Below, piece by piece: positions 1 to 11,178 of a DNA stretch of 64,000 bases. Location: the NCBI RefSeq assembly GCF_021018805.1, contig NC_086266.1:5952001-6016000 (forward strand), in the 5' to 3' direction. This DNA is from Prinia subflava. Its lineage: Eukaryota > Chordata > Aves > Passeriformes > Cisticolidae. The notes beneath the pieces are model-generated. The model made no database searches. It worked only from the letters and a program-made list of their open reading frames with translations, and was not told the DNA's origin. Each line of letters begins with the position of its first letter. Position 1 is the first letter of the stretch. Position numbers and translations under genes: made by a program.

Positions 1-3000
1 AGCAAAAAAAGTGTTTGGATAAGTCAGTTATTTTGTGGTTTAGGATTAAATTTACTATAACTCAACTGAGTTTAGGAAAAAGATCTCATGAGAAAGCCAG
101 TGTTAAACACAGGTGCCCTTGTTCAGCACGGATTCCCATTGCTGTGGTGGCTGCAGCAGCTCTCACACAGGGGCTGGGCATTTCCTGGGCAGGATCAGCA
201 TCACCACAGCAAACCCAGCAAACCTCCCCGAGGAGCCTGTCCTGGCTTCTCACCCTGGCTGCCACTTTTCCCAGAGTTTGCTGAGCCCTGTGGGAAGGGA
301 TGGGAGGCTCTGAGTGTCCTCATTGTTCTCTCCCATTCCCCAGAGTGCCAGGTCTGTCCTGCCCGGGCCAGGGCACGCTGCTCAGGGATTGCTATTTCTG
401 ATTGACACAGGGAGTGTAAATAAACCCAACCCACAGCTTGGTGCTGCCTTCAGCACAGGGCTGCATCCTCCTCCTCCCTTTGAGAGATGGCAGGAGAGTT
501 AAAGAGTAGCTTCACACCGAGTTCTCCTGCCTGCAGCCAGGTTTGGCCTTATTTCTGTCCAGGGAGAGGGACAGACTCTGCTGTGGACAGACACTGCCCC
601 TGGCCTGGTACCTGGCAGTGACTCTCAGCAAACAGCCTGCTGCTGCTCTTCTGTCCAAACCAAGCCACACATCCTCAGCTAGCCCAGCCTCCTTCTCTGT
701 TTGTCCCCAGAATTTCTTGGCTTTTTTCTTTCATTGCTCCCACACATCAGTGGCACTGACGTGTCCAGCGCTGTGCCTCGTGCTCTCCCTGCTGTTGGAT
801 TTTCTCTGAAGCTCCAGCTCATTTCATTTACTCATTTCAGTACCTACCTCCTAACACACATCCCCCACCATTCCTCTCAGGAACAGGCTTTTCCCTTCAT
901 TTCCTGTGTTTTCCATCATGGCATCTTTCCCTGGTGATGCCAACTTTCTTTTTTTTCAGCTGACAGATTAATTACTGCCAAGATTTGTTAATTTCATTCA
1001 GGCGTCCTCCTTTTTCTTCAATCTGAGTGATAAACTGTCAGACCTAGGGAACCTCCAAACTGGCTCAAGAGTCCTGAGTTCAGGAGATAAAGAGCAAGAG
1101 TCACAAGAGGTGAGTTCAAGTGCACTAAGCAAGGACAGCTTAGCTGCAAGGCAGCTCCTCCCTCGTAGCCATCTGGCCACGAACACTTTCTAAACAAGAA
1201 GGTTTTCAACACCTGGCCCACTGTTTTCTTGGTAGAAAGCCACTGAAATAATTAGACTTATTCACTGTTTGTAAACACAAGGCCCATATTTTGACTTCTA
1301 GCACGAATTGCCCTGATAAATGCATGTACATCTAACAAACAGAGGGGCAGTGGGGGCTGTGTTCAGGCAGGAGAGAAATGGGCTGCTGGATGAGGGGATC
1401 TCCTTCCTTCCAGGGATGTTGCTGGTTTCGATGGGGAACTAAAAATGAAGTGTCTGTGTTTCACCATGACTGCAATACTGAAGTGTTTTTACAGCAGAAT
1501 TTTGAAAGAGCTGGAGTTCTGTGAGCGACTTGCAAGAGATAAGTTTGTTTCTATAAAGTGTTCAGACTTTGCTGAGTAATGAATACATTTTAAAATCAAG
1601 CTCTTGTAGGCACCCTACAGGTGGAGGGAAGTGTTGGGACCAGCCCTCTGTGCACTGGGACACCATGGCACAAGCAGCAGTGATCTGTCCAGGGTTGTGC
1701 CACACCCCAACAGTTCTGAAACTCCACTGCTGAATCCACTAGGTTTGACTCTCATTTGTTCAGAAGTTCATCTGTTGGCCACAAATAGCTGTTGATGTGT
1801 TTAACCTTCTCTGAGCAGTGTCCCGAGGGATGGACAGTGGTCTGTGACCCCAAACTCCACATTTTCACCTGGAGGTGTAGTGCTCATGCCATGCCCTGCA
1901 GCTGGGATCCTGTCAGAGCAGCTGTGCAGTGGCATTGCTGGAAAAAGCCTTTCCATGCACCTACTTATATTCCCTGGAAATCTCCCCTCTCCGTTTTAAA
2001 CCATGGGTTTGTCAGCTTGGCCTCTGACCTTCAATCATCACTGACTAGAACTGTTCCAGAGGAAACAAAACAAAACAAAGAGGGGTCTATACATTGCTGC
2101 TCCCAGCCTTCCACCTGCAGGCACCAGGAGAAAGCAGCTCTGGAGCCAGGAGCAGAGGAGGAGGATGAAGAACATCTGAACAGCAGAATCAACAACCACT
2201 GCAGCAGAACCCAGCCCTGTTCACTCCACAGGAGGAGCAGCTGTGAGACACAAGGCTCAGCTTCAGCATTTCCTGAGATATTGTGGAGAGGCTCAGATTC
2301 GTGCAGATGGGATAGAGGCATCAGCCAGTAAAAATCTGTGGTTCTGGAGACAGCAATCTTCAAGACACGGGCTAAATACCTCGAGACTTAAAGTGTGCCT
2401 GTCTCAGTTTGGTCAAGGCCATTGAACCCCAGGCCTTGCTGGACACATGCACAGTCCTGCTTCTGAAGGCCAAGGGATGTTAGAAGGCACTTAAAGTCTT
2501 CACCTTCCTGCTCTCATCACACCAAGGTGGGTTTCAGCTGATCTCTTCCAGGTGCCTTGTGGAAAGCGCTCGTCCTGTTGCATGGACTGACCTGACTCCT
2601 TAGATACACAGAAAGAAGATCCTCATCTCCATTTGCTTCTACAAGGAACTCACCAGTCCCAAACACTGTCCCAGCCTGCTCCCATCAGCAACCAGGAGAA
2701 CAACCTGGAGCCTAAGTCACCCCCTGGAAAAAGCAGCTGCTTTGTTCCATGGTGGCTGTGATCAGCACGTGGCGTGTGGCAAACACACCTCTGCAGAGCC
2801 TTTCTCTGCTTATGGATTGTCTTAGCTTGAGGAGACACTTTCTGACTAACTTTATATCGACTTCACTTGGATATCTTTAATCTCTTTCTCTAAAAATTAT
2901 TCTGCCTCCACTACAGTGAAAGAGAACTCTCGGTTGCTTTGCGTGGCTGTGGGGCACCACTGAGGTCAGGGGCAAAATCCCTCTGGGGCTCTCAGCACAC

Positions 3001-5023
3001 TGGGGAAGGCTCAGACTGGAAAATCCACACTGGGACCCTGCAGAGAAGGTGCCACTTCCAGGGATGGTTGTCCCTGGAACAGTGTCTGGGGAGGGATTCA
3101 GCCTGGAATCCCAGAGCACTCCCACAGGGTGTGCAGGAAGAGCAGCACTGACCTCAAGGGCGTGAAAAAGCAAAGAAGGCATCCTAGAAAATCCATATGG
3201 ATAAGGAGGAACTAACACTTTAATGCCCTTGTTTCCCATTGGAAATGCCTGGGTGTAACACTGCTTTGCTGTTTGCCACAATTTTTGTTTCTACCTCCTT
3301 TTTTCCCCTTCAAAAGTACTGAACAAGCAAATGAGAGAGAAATAGCAGCTCAGCCAAGTGTGTGGTTTTTTGTGTGCCTACACGTGTGTTAGCTGAGGAT
3401 GAGAGAGATGTGGAAGTCATTTTCTAAGCAGGATTCTTCTATTGTCTATGGAAATAACACAATTGGTGTTCCTAGCTCCTGAGAAGACCATAAACAATGT
3501 GCAGATATTGGAAACACAGACAGTGGTGGGGAAAAACTGCTTCCAACTCCCACCACAAAGTAAAATCCCATTATCAAACTCTTCCAAATCACTTCAAGAT
3601 ATTTAGCTGGTGGAAATGAACTAGCTCCAAATCTTATACCAGACGAGGCTTTAAACCAGAAACTTCAGGATTATAAATGCTTTGCAAGTGATAAAAATCC
3701 CAAGACTGAAGGTTTTGCTGCATTGCTCTCATTTTCTACAGTCAAGACCGTCACCTGAGTGTAAAAATATTAAACCCCTCAGTCTGTGCTGTTCCTTCCT
3801 AATGACTGTGAAACAGGGATCTTTATATGCAAATTTGCTAAATTATGCTGAATAAAGGCAGATTTCAAAGAAACAAAACCCTGCTACTTTAAGAGTTTCT
3901 CCAATTTGTTTTTAAATACTGTATTGTTTTAAAACAATGTAGCCTCAATGATTCAATTAGTCTTTGAAAGCACTACAGGCAGCCTCATGAGGCAAATTAG
4001 ACTGAGGTTTTATAGCAGAATTAATATGGCAAATCCTCATATCACATGGAGCTTTATGTGCTGGTAAATGTAAAAAAAATATGAATATGAAAGGTGAACT
4101 CTGGAGTATACAGTGGAATTACTATCATCTGCTCCAGGATCTCACAGGGTCTGGAATTGCTACAGTATATTGGAAGTAATTACTAATTCACAGCAGTTCA
4201 GGAAAGCTTTCTGACCAAACCCAAGCTTAATCTCGTGAAAAGTCAACAGGAGTAAAGCACGTGCTAAAATTCAAGCTTTTAAGTTCTTTCCTGAATCAGG
4301 GCTGTCCTTCTGTATTAATAACTAAGGTCTGATGCCTGTGCACTGTTTCTCTTTGTATTCAAATCTAGAGGAGGGTTCCTACAAAGCCACAGGTAACTAG
4401 ATCTGAATGTATGTAACATTCCACATGCATTTCTGTACAAGAACTCATGCAATATTGGCATTAATACAGACTTCACTCTATGCTACAGCTGAAATGCTCA
4501 CTGACTTCTACTGCCCAGGCATCTCTACCTAGAAAATTGCTTAAAACTCGGGAGTTTGACCTCATACCCTGTTTTCTTTGTGGCTTCTGCTGGTTTGAAT
4601 GGCTATTTTTCCCACGGAACAATATTTTTTTAATTCTTTTAGGCCTTTTAATTAAGGTTCCCCTAATTCCCTGAAGGAATTGCTGGGCTCAGCCCCACCA
4701 GAGGATGATCCTCATGCAAACAAAGCTGCAGTCCCAAGGGAGAGCTGGTTTGAGATGTGCCACCAGGTGCAGCTCAGGAGGAAGAGCTCAGGGATTCCTT
4801 AGTGATGCTCCAACAGGAAAAGCATCTCCAAATAACCAAACAGAGCTTTTGGCAGGAAGGGCAGGAACCCCTTCTCAACAGCCACCCAAACAAAGAAAGG
4901 CTCATCCCTCCCCTGGGATCCTGCTCTCTCTTACACAAACTGCACTCACAGACACTGGGTGGAAGCATCTCCCAGATTCCTTTCCTCCCACCACAGCTGC
5001 AGCAGCTCAGGCTGCAGAGAGCA

Positions 5024-5117
5024 GCCCAGGAGAGCGAGGATTTGGGGTTCCTGGTGGGTGTGTGGTGAGTGCCCAGGAGAGCGAGGATTTGGGGTTCCTG
5101 GTGGGTGTGTGGTGAGT
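5024..5117. repeat. 47-bp perfect tandem duplication
   Basis: GCCCAGGAGAGCGAGGATTT and the 27 bases after it, ending TGTGGTGAGT, occur twice back to back (5024-5070 and 5071-5117) without a visible difference. A short GCTGCATGGG triplication follows at about 5142-5172. Confidence 0.95.
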
Positions 5118-6269
5118 GTCCTGCACTGAGCAGCAGGAGAAGCTGCATGGGGCTGCATGGGGCTGCATGGCTGCTCTCCTGCTCTGTCTGAGGAAAGGTG
5201 GCAGGACAGGCTCACCCTGGCTGTGACAGGAGTGGCCTCTGTCACCGTGTGACAGCACCTGGACTGCAGTTCCAGCCCATCCATGGCCACTGCTCAGGCT
5301 CCCTGGAAAGGCAGAGGCTCAGGGAAGGACTCTGAGATTTCCACCAGCAGAACAGGGGAGAGGATAAAAGCATGTCAAATTATCTGTCCCACTAAAGCTT
5401 TCCCTAAGACAAAAAGCTCTGATGAATAATATTGTTATTAGCATAACCAAGGCCTTTGACACCCTTATGCTTAAAAAAGTCCTTTTTGCTCATGACCAGT
5501 GTCTACAGTAGCACTCACAGGATTAAACAGCCAAAAATTAGCACCCATACCCAAATCTGCACCCAGAATATTTCAGCACCTTCTGTTAGAGGATCTGAAA
5601 GCACTGGACAAATGTTAACCAACATTTGGCCTCACAAGCCCCAGTGAGGTAGAACAGAGCTGTCCCTGCAGGGACAGACAGACAGATTGAGGCACAGGGT
5701 TACTCAGAGACCTGCTCCCATTCAGACACAAAATTCAGCAATGCCAAGGGCTGAGGTGTGCTGACTGCTGCACCCAAGCTTTGTCCACAGCACCATCCTT
5801 CCCCCCCAAACCCTCGACACGAGCCCTTAGCCTGTGAACTAACCCCAGGATTCTATTTACAATATTTAAAATGACCATTTAGCAGTTGTGCAGTCAGAGA
5901 GTTATTGAGTCAAATGAAGCTATCAGTGAGAACAAATGGTTTCTTGTGCAAAACTCTGGGTGTAAATGATCATGCACTAAGACTACTGGGTGCAAATTTG
6001 GTGCATGATAACTCTGACCCCTTGACAATTCCCAATCCTGGCCTCTCTCTGATAAATCTCTTTTAAAAAGTTGCATTGTAGGTATGATCACACGAGCCTC
6101 GGAAGATGCAGCCTGCACAGATTATTTCATCCCAGCAATGCAAGCAAACAAAACGTGGAGTGGCTTTGGGAACAACCCAGAATTCACGAAGCACCAAAGC
6201 TCACAAGGATAAAATCCATCCTAAGCACAAGGGGTTGCAAGGCAACAGGGAGTAGGTGTCTATGCTGGG

Positions 6270-6288
6270 AAAAAAAAAAAAAAAAAAA
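6270..6288. repeat. A19 homopolymer
   Basis: Nineteen consecutive A on the plus strand (T19 in the DCX mRNA sense). No retroposed sequence is recognisable next to it. Confidence 0.95.
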
Positions 6289-6708
6289 GGCAAATAGAGC
6301 AACAAAGAAAGACTTGATTGCACAGATTTCATTTAGGTAAAGTTCTGCAGGAATCAGTTTCATCAAAGCTTATTCCATGAGGGAGGGAGGCAATGGCAGC
6401 TGGCCTAGGACCGCCAGCCCTGCGTGAGGAGATGAGCTTGGCATTCTGGAGGAGGCATTGCTGATTAACAAAAGCAAAAGCTTTCTCTACATACAGCGAG
6501 TTTGTTTTTCCTCAGATAGAAGAGTTTCTTAAAATACGGGTTTTAGAACACTTCATTTGTTACATAAGTAGAGAATCTGGCCATAGTTAGGAATACTGAA
6601 GTGTAAAAAACCAAATACGAAGTCTTAAACATTACAAAAACTATCAAAACATTCAATATTTTGAAATGACCATTTCCCCTCCCCCCCTACACGTGTCTGT
6701 TTTGGCAG

Positions 6709-7376
6709 TGATGACAAGATTTCTAAACTGAATTGCTGTTATTATTGTTCTGCAGTTGTGGTTGGTTTTTTTTGTTCTTTTTTTTTCTGAACGTGTTTTT
6801 TAAACAAAAGAAAATTACCAGCTTCTATAAAAAAGAAGGAGCTTGAATCCTCACTCCCAAAACACAGATACAAGATTTTCCTTTATAAAAAGTGTATTGA
6901 TTTTTTGCTATAAAAAGTGACCTAGAGGGTGTCAAACCTGAAAACAAATTCTCACAGTGTTTTCAGTGTTGGCTGTTCACAAGGCATTACTGTTACAAAC
7001 AGAGATAGAGAGATACCATAGGGGAGGTATAAAGATTTGTTACCAGCCAGCAGCATCCTTGCATTGCATGTGGAAGGTGTTCTATTCCAGATAACTCAGC
7101 TGATTTATAGGGGTTTTACTTAATTATTAAAAAAAAAATTCTCAAACAATATTTGAATAATTTGAATAATTTGAATAATTGTACTAACCTTACTTAGCAG
7201 CTGCCACAATCATTCCTCATCTCATCCAAGCTTCTGCTGGCATATTAAGCATCAAAGTAGAAACTCCCTTGCTAGCCTCCACAATAAAACTCAGACTCTT
7301 TAGAATGCAGGTGCCCAAATTGTGGCTGGGAGTGAGGAGCTGGCAGGGCTGGCAGCGTGCAGAGGTGGAGAACATC
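6709..7376. repeat. Copy A of a ~665-bp direct duplication (in 3' UTR)
   Basis: The segment is nearly collinear with 9818-10482, in the same orientation. Shared runs include GATGACAAGATTTCTAAACT, the stretch around CAGATACAAGATTTTCCTTT, the AGATAGAGAGATACCATAGG run and the right end GTGGAGAACATC. Differences are scattered substitutions and short indels in homopolymer runs, for example near 6763-6785 and 7128-7200. This copy begins about 385 bases past the DCX stop in the mRNA sense. No terminal inverted repeat and no clear target-site duplication flank it, so a gene-internal duplication is more likely than a mobile element. Confidence 0.9.
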
Positions 7377-7760
7377 ACCTGCTCTGCTCCAGCGTGCAAA
7401 CTGCTCAGCAAGGGCTCCCCTTGCACACCTCCAGGGGAGCTCTTTCACTAACTCTAGGAAAACCACATGGCTGCAGCAGGAAAAGAAATCACAGAAGAAA
7501 ATGGGAAGTGCACAGAATCGCTGGCACGTGGGCCCCGGGTTTCTCACAATGCCCATTTTGCATCCCTGTAACTGAGAAGAATGGTATCCCTCTATCTCTA
7601 TAGACTGGCAGGTGTTGGTTTGTGGCACAGAGAGGAGAAATCACAGAACAAAAATGACATTTAACCGTGTGTCCTTAGACTTGAGAGCACCAGTCACCTA
7701 TCTGCTTGTTTTGGCAGAGGTACTTTGCCGAATCCCGAACGCAGCGCGGACGTTTCGCTC

Positions 7761-7817
7761 CTACATGGAATCTCCGAGGGAATCCGAGTCGTCCAGAGAC
7801 AGGGGCAGGTACAAGTC
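7761..7817 (-). CDS. DCX: DCX terminal coding exon with stop codon
   Basis: The last coding segment follows the acceptor TTTCCCCCTACAG at 7818 and encodes DLYLPLSLDDSDSLGDSM, then TAG at 7763-7761. This is the invariant C-terminus of DCX and continues in phase 0 from LRKHK in the preceding exon. DCLK1 continues here into a kinase domain, so ending at GDSM settles the paralogue. The 3' UTR begins at 7760 on the minus strand. Just past the stop is a small CpG cluster (about 7728-7762) that stands out from the AT-rich sequence around it. Confidence 0.97.
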   Translation of the reverse strand, partial: DLYLPLSLDDSDSLGDSM

Positions 7818-9817
7818 CTGTAGGGGGAAAGGGGAAAATGTTAACCCTCACCAGCAGCTCCCAGCCTGGGCCACGCCAAAGGAGTTTGGCAGCTGAGGGG
7901 CTCAGTCGTGGGCAGGCAGAGGGTGGAGTGCACTGGGCTCCCCAAAATCCAGGGAGTTCCTAAAATCGAGGCAGGCTCCTTGCACAGAGGAGCAAGAGCA
8001 TCTCTGTTCCTGCTGGCTGGGACAACAATGAGAAGTGTTTTTTTTATTGTTCTGGATCAATGTGTGCATTCCAGCACATGCATGAAAGAGCAGCACCTTG
8101 CCTCTAAACACATCTCTTTAAACCTGAGTCCACAGTGGAGAGTCTTACCTTGGTCTGACAGCTGCCCTCAGGACAAACCTCCAGGGAAATCACATGTTCC
8201 ATGGTTTATTCTTTAGTTTAAGTGACTTCTAATCAGTTGGAAAGGTTAATAAAATAATCTCAAGTTTATTATTTGGATCAAATGCTCAATGTAAAGTTTT
8301 TCCAGTGTCCCTTTCTGGGGTAACCATTTTATTCCACTTGTTTAAAGTCCTGTGGGACAAGGAACCAGCCCAAGGGCTAAAGCTCTCCTGAGGCCTTTTT
8401 GAACTCTGACCCACACACAGATAAAAACTTTGAGCAAAATGAAGAAAACCCAAAATATTCAGGAAGGAAATCCACAGAAATCTTGATATAAGAAGAGGTA
8501 AAATAGGACTTTGTGGTGAACCCAAGCATTTATCACTTGAGCTTTAAGGGCAAAAAAGAAAAGCGATTTCATCATAAGCAGGAAATTGCTCCTGGGAGAA
8601 AGACAATGATGCATGAATATTCTGGTATCCATAACTGCTGCATTTGTGTTTGCTGATTGGCTTAACTTAGTGGAGAAAATCATAGCTGGGCTGGCTTTGC
8701 CCTCAGCAGTCACCATCTCTTACAAATGGTCTCAGGGCTGCACTGGAAATGTCATAAATTATCCAGCTGAAAACATACATAAAACATTAAAAAGGTGAGT
8801 TTTAATTCTCTTGACCAAGAAACAAATCCTCCTCTCCAAAGTTCTAAATGAAATGGAAAGTTTGGGAAATATTTTGTGCTCCTGATGCTGAAGCACAGGA
8901 TGCACAGTTCTGCTGAACTGATGAACTCAGACCATGGGCCAGAGTCTGTTCTCAATTATAAATTAATAATAAATCTGGACGCACTGTGTTAAATTTGGGG
9001 TGTTTTCTCAGACTGAGCAGCTGAGAACAGAGTGAGGTCCTGAGGAAAACACAGTTTTCATCTGGATTCAGCTGTGCCTCTGTTGAACAGAGTTAGCAAA
9101 TTAATTAATTAATCTGGTCCACGGTGGCTTCCACGTGGCTGCTGACTGCAAAACCTCAGCACCACCAGAATTTTTTAATTACTCTTCAAAAACTTTGGGT
9201 CAATGCTTTCAGAGTCAGGCTCAGAGGTACATTCTGCTCACTACAGAGAAACCCCCTGACTTGCTCTCACACCTACATTTGTGTCCAAGCTCCAATTCCC
9301 AAAACTGTTGGAAGCAGCACTGTGCCTATTCCAGAACTGCAAGGGCCCACGGAAATGAAAGTCAGGACTCAGCACTGAGGGGTCCTGAATAACAGGAACT
9401 GAAAAAGCTGTGACAGCTGCTGTACCTTTTAAGTAAATCAATACATGAATTTTCCATGAGCCAGCACAGGTTTCCTGCTCCCTGCCAGGATGCTGTGCTA
9501 CCTGTTGGCTGTGTGTGACCAGCTCCTGTTCCACAACACAATTACCACAGCAGCTGCAAGAGTCACCTGCTACCTGTAAAACAGAGCACGGCCTTAAATA
9601 ATTAAAAAAATTAAATTCTTGAGGAGTATCATCACATGATGTCACAGAGCTCCAGTAACATTTGGGTTGCTTCTGTTTAATGGGCCTGATTTGGCAACAC
9701 TTTGGGCTTTTCAGGACAGGAGGGTTTACATGAAACCACATCCATCAATGATTTTTTCAAATAGTGGTACAAGCTCATGGTTAAATTGTGTCCTCTGATC
9801 CCTCTGGATGGTCTCAG

Positions 9818-10482
9818 GTGATGACAAGATTTCTAAACTGAGTTGCTGTTATTATTGTTCTGCGGTTGTGGTTGGTTTTTTGTACTTTTTTTTTTAATGT
9901 GTTTTTTAAACAAAAGAAAATTACCAGCTTCTATAAAAAAGAAGGAGCTTGAATCCTCACTCCCAAAACACAGATACAAGATTTTCCTTTATAAAAAGTG
10001 TATTGATTTTTTGCTATAAAAAGTGACCTAGAGGGTGTCAAACCTGAAAACAAATTCTCACAGTGTTTTCAGTGTTGGCTGTTCACAAGGCATTACTGTT
10101 ACAAACAGAGATAGAGAGATACCATAGGGGAGGTATAAAGATTTGTTACCAGCCAGCAGCATCCTTGCATTGCATGTGGAAGGTGTTCTACTCCAGATAA
10201 CTCAGCTGATTTATGGGGATTTTGCTTAATTATTTAAAAAAAATTCTCAAACAATTTTTGAATAATTTGAATTATTTGAATAATTGTACTAAACTTTCTC
10301 AGCATCTGCCACAATCATTCCTCATCTCATCCAAGCTTCTGCTGGCATATTAAGCATCAAAGTAGAAACTCCCTTGCTGCCCTCCACAATAAAACTCAGA
10401 CTCTTTAGAATGCAGGTGCCCAAATTGTGGCTGGGAGTGAGGAGCAGGCACAGGCTGGCAGTGTGCAGAGGTGGAGAACATC
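9818..10482. repeat. Copy B of a ~665-bp direct duplication (in last intron)
   Basis: This is the second copy of the 6709-7376 segment, about 3.1 kb away and in the same orientation, inside the last DCX intron. Together the copies bracket the terminal coding exon. Beyond the right edge both copies have a related CTCCAGGGGAGC stretch, but copy A has about 60 extra bases before it, so the duplication may originally have run a little further. Confidence 0.9.
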
Positions 10483-10662
10483 CACAGCTCCAGGGGAGCA
10501 GCCAGGCCAGTGCTTTGCTCTCCACCTTGCCCAAAAAAGAGAAATTCCACAGGTAAAGGGCCAAACCCTGCTGTTGGAACAGCAGCAGTTGGTGTTTTTC
10601 TTCCAGAGGACACAAGAATATTCTTCCATGACCTATTCCTCCATGGCCATGACTTCAGTGCC

Positions 10663-11020
10663 TGTGGAGAGTCTATCTGAGGTATGGCTGTACAGCAAAG
10701 GCCATGATATTGCTAAGCTAGTTAAGACTTAACTGTGTGTACGTGCTGGATGTGAAAAAGCAGCAGGGTGGACGTGAAGAAGTAGCAGAGACATAAGCAT
10801 AAAATTATGCTAGAATAGGGAAAATTGTAGCTACAGTGTAAATAGCAAGGCCAACTGAGCAAAGAATATGCGTCAAGATGTTGTAAACCAATCATGAGCC
10901 GTGATTTTGCAATATGCATAAGCTAATTAACAATACTATATAAGTGCAAATAGATCCAAATAAAGCTGAGACTTGCTGACCATGATAGCATGAGGCTTGT
11001 CTTCCTCTGTTTCTCTAACA
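10663..11020 (+). mobile_element. Solo LTR of an endogenous retrovirus, class II-like
   Basis: The 358-bp element starts TGTGGAGAGTC and ends TTTCTCTAACA. It is flanked by an exact 6-bp direct repeat, AGTGCC, at 10657-10662 and 11021-11026. Inside, in order, are a CCAAT box (AACCAATCATGAGCC), a TATA box (ACTATATAAGTGC near 10934) and a polyadenylation signal (CCAAATAAAGC near 10958), giving a normal U3-R-U5 order on the plus strand, antisense to DCX. A 6-bp target duplication is usual for class II (ERVK-type) insertions. No internal retroviral sequence follows, so it is a solo LTR left by recombination. The family name cannot be given without a repeat library. Confidence 0.85.
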
Positions 11021-11083
11021 AGTGCCACACAGCTCTGAGGGTGAGGCAGAAGGAGGTGTAGTAAGGTATAAGAAACGTAATAC

Positions 11084-11178
11084 CTTGTGCTTCCGGAGGC
11101 TCCCTGGGCTGGTGGGCGTGGAGATGGGCGACTGCTTGGATTTGGGTGTGGACAGCTGGCTGCTGGAGGTCCCGTTTG
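11084..11178 (-). CDS. DCX: DCX coding exon: Ser/Thr/Pro-rich tail
   Basis: This 95-base exon follows the acceptor TTTTCTGGCAG and begins with two bases completing an Ala codon. It then encodes 31 residues, [20 protein letters not shown] followed by [11 protein letters not shown]. These are essentially identical to the mammalian DCX C-terminal Ser/Pro region, with several SP and TP sites of the kind phosphorylated by JNK and Cdk5. The donor is CACAAG|GTATTA at 11083, leaving phase 0 for the last exon. A solo LTR ends 63 bases away on the intron side (11020), with its target duplication reaching 11026, so little original intron lies between the donor and the insertion. The upstream intron is about 6.6 kb and the downstream one about 3.3 kb. 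Confidence 0.96.

Larger units (their letters stand above)
1..7760 (-). other. DCX: Probable DCX 3' UTR (end not determined)
   Basis: Nothing coding is recognisable below the DCX stop. Mammalian DCX mRNAs carry a 3' UTR of several kilobases, so much or all of this stretch is probably UTR. This is inference from the family, with no transcript evidence here. I find no AATAAA on the minus strand across the stretch. ATTAAA variants on the minus strand occur at 4652-4647, 4634-4629 and 3224-3219, so the end could be near 4.6 or 3.2 kb or beyond the window. Contents include one copy of a ~668-bp duplication (6709-7376), a T19 run in the mRNA sense (6288-6270), a 47-bp tandem duplication (5024-5117) and AT-rich stretches around 3500-4450. 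The open frames on both strands are short and show no family resemblance. Confidence 0.55.
7818..11083 (-). other. DCX: DCX last intron
   Basis: This 3.3-kb intron lies between exons ending LRKHK and beginning DLYLP. It contains the second copy of the ~665-bp duplication (9818-10482) and a solo LTR (10663-11020). The remainder (7818-9817 and 10483-10656) is unremarkable AT-leaning sequence with no recognisable gene. Confidence 0.9.

Noticed and set aside
1792..2331. 179-residue plus-strand open frame in the 3' UTR region
   Set aside because: It is antisense to the DCX UTR with no family resemblance and no coding signature.
6709..10482. The two ~665-bp copies as the LTRs of a provirus
   Set aside because: The sequence between them is DCX intron and terminal exon, not retroviral, and there are no matching terminal repeats or target duplications.
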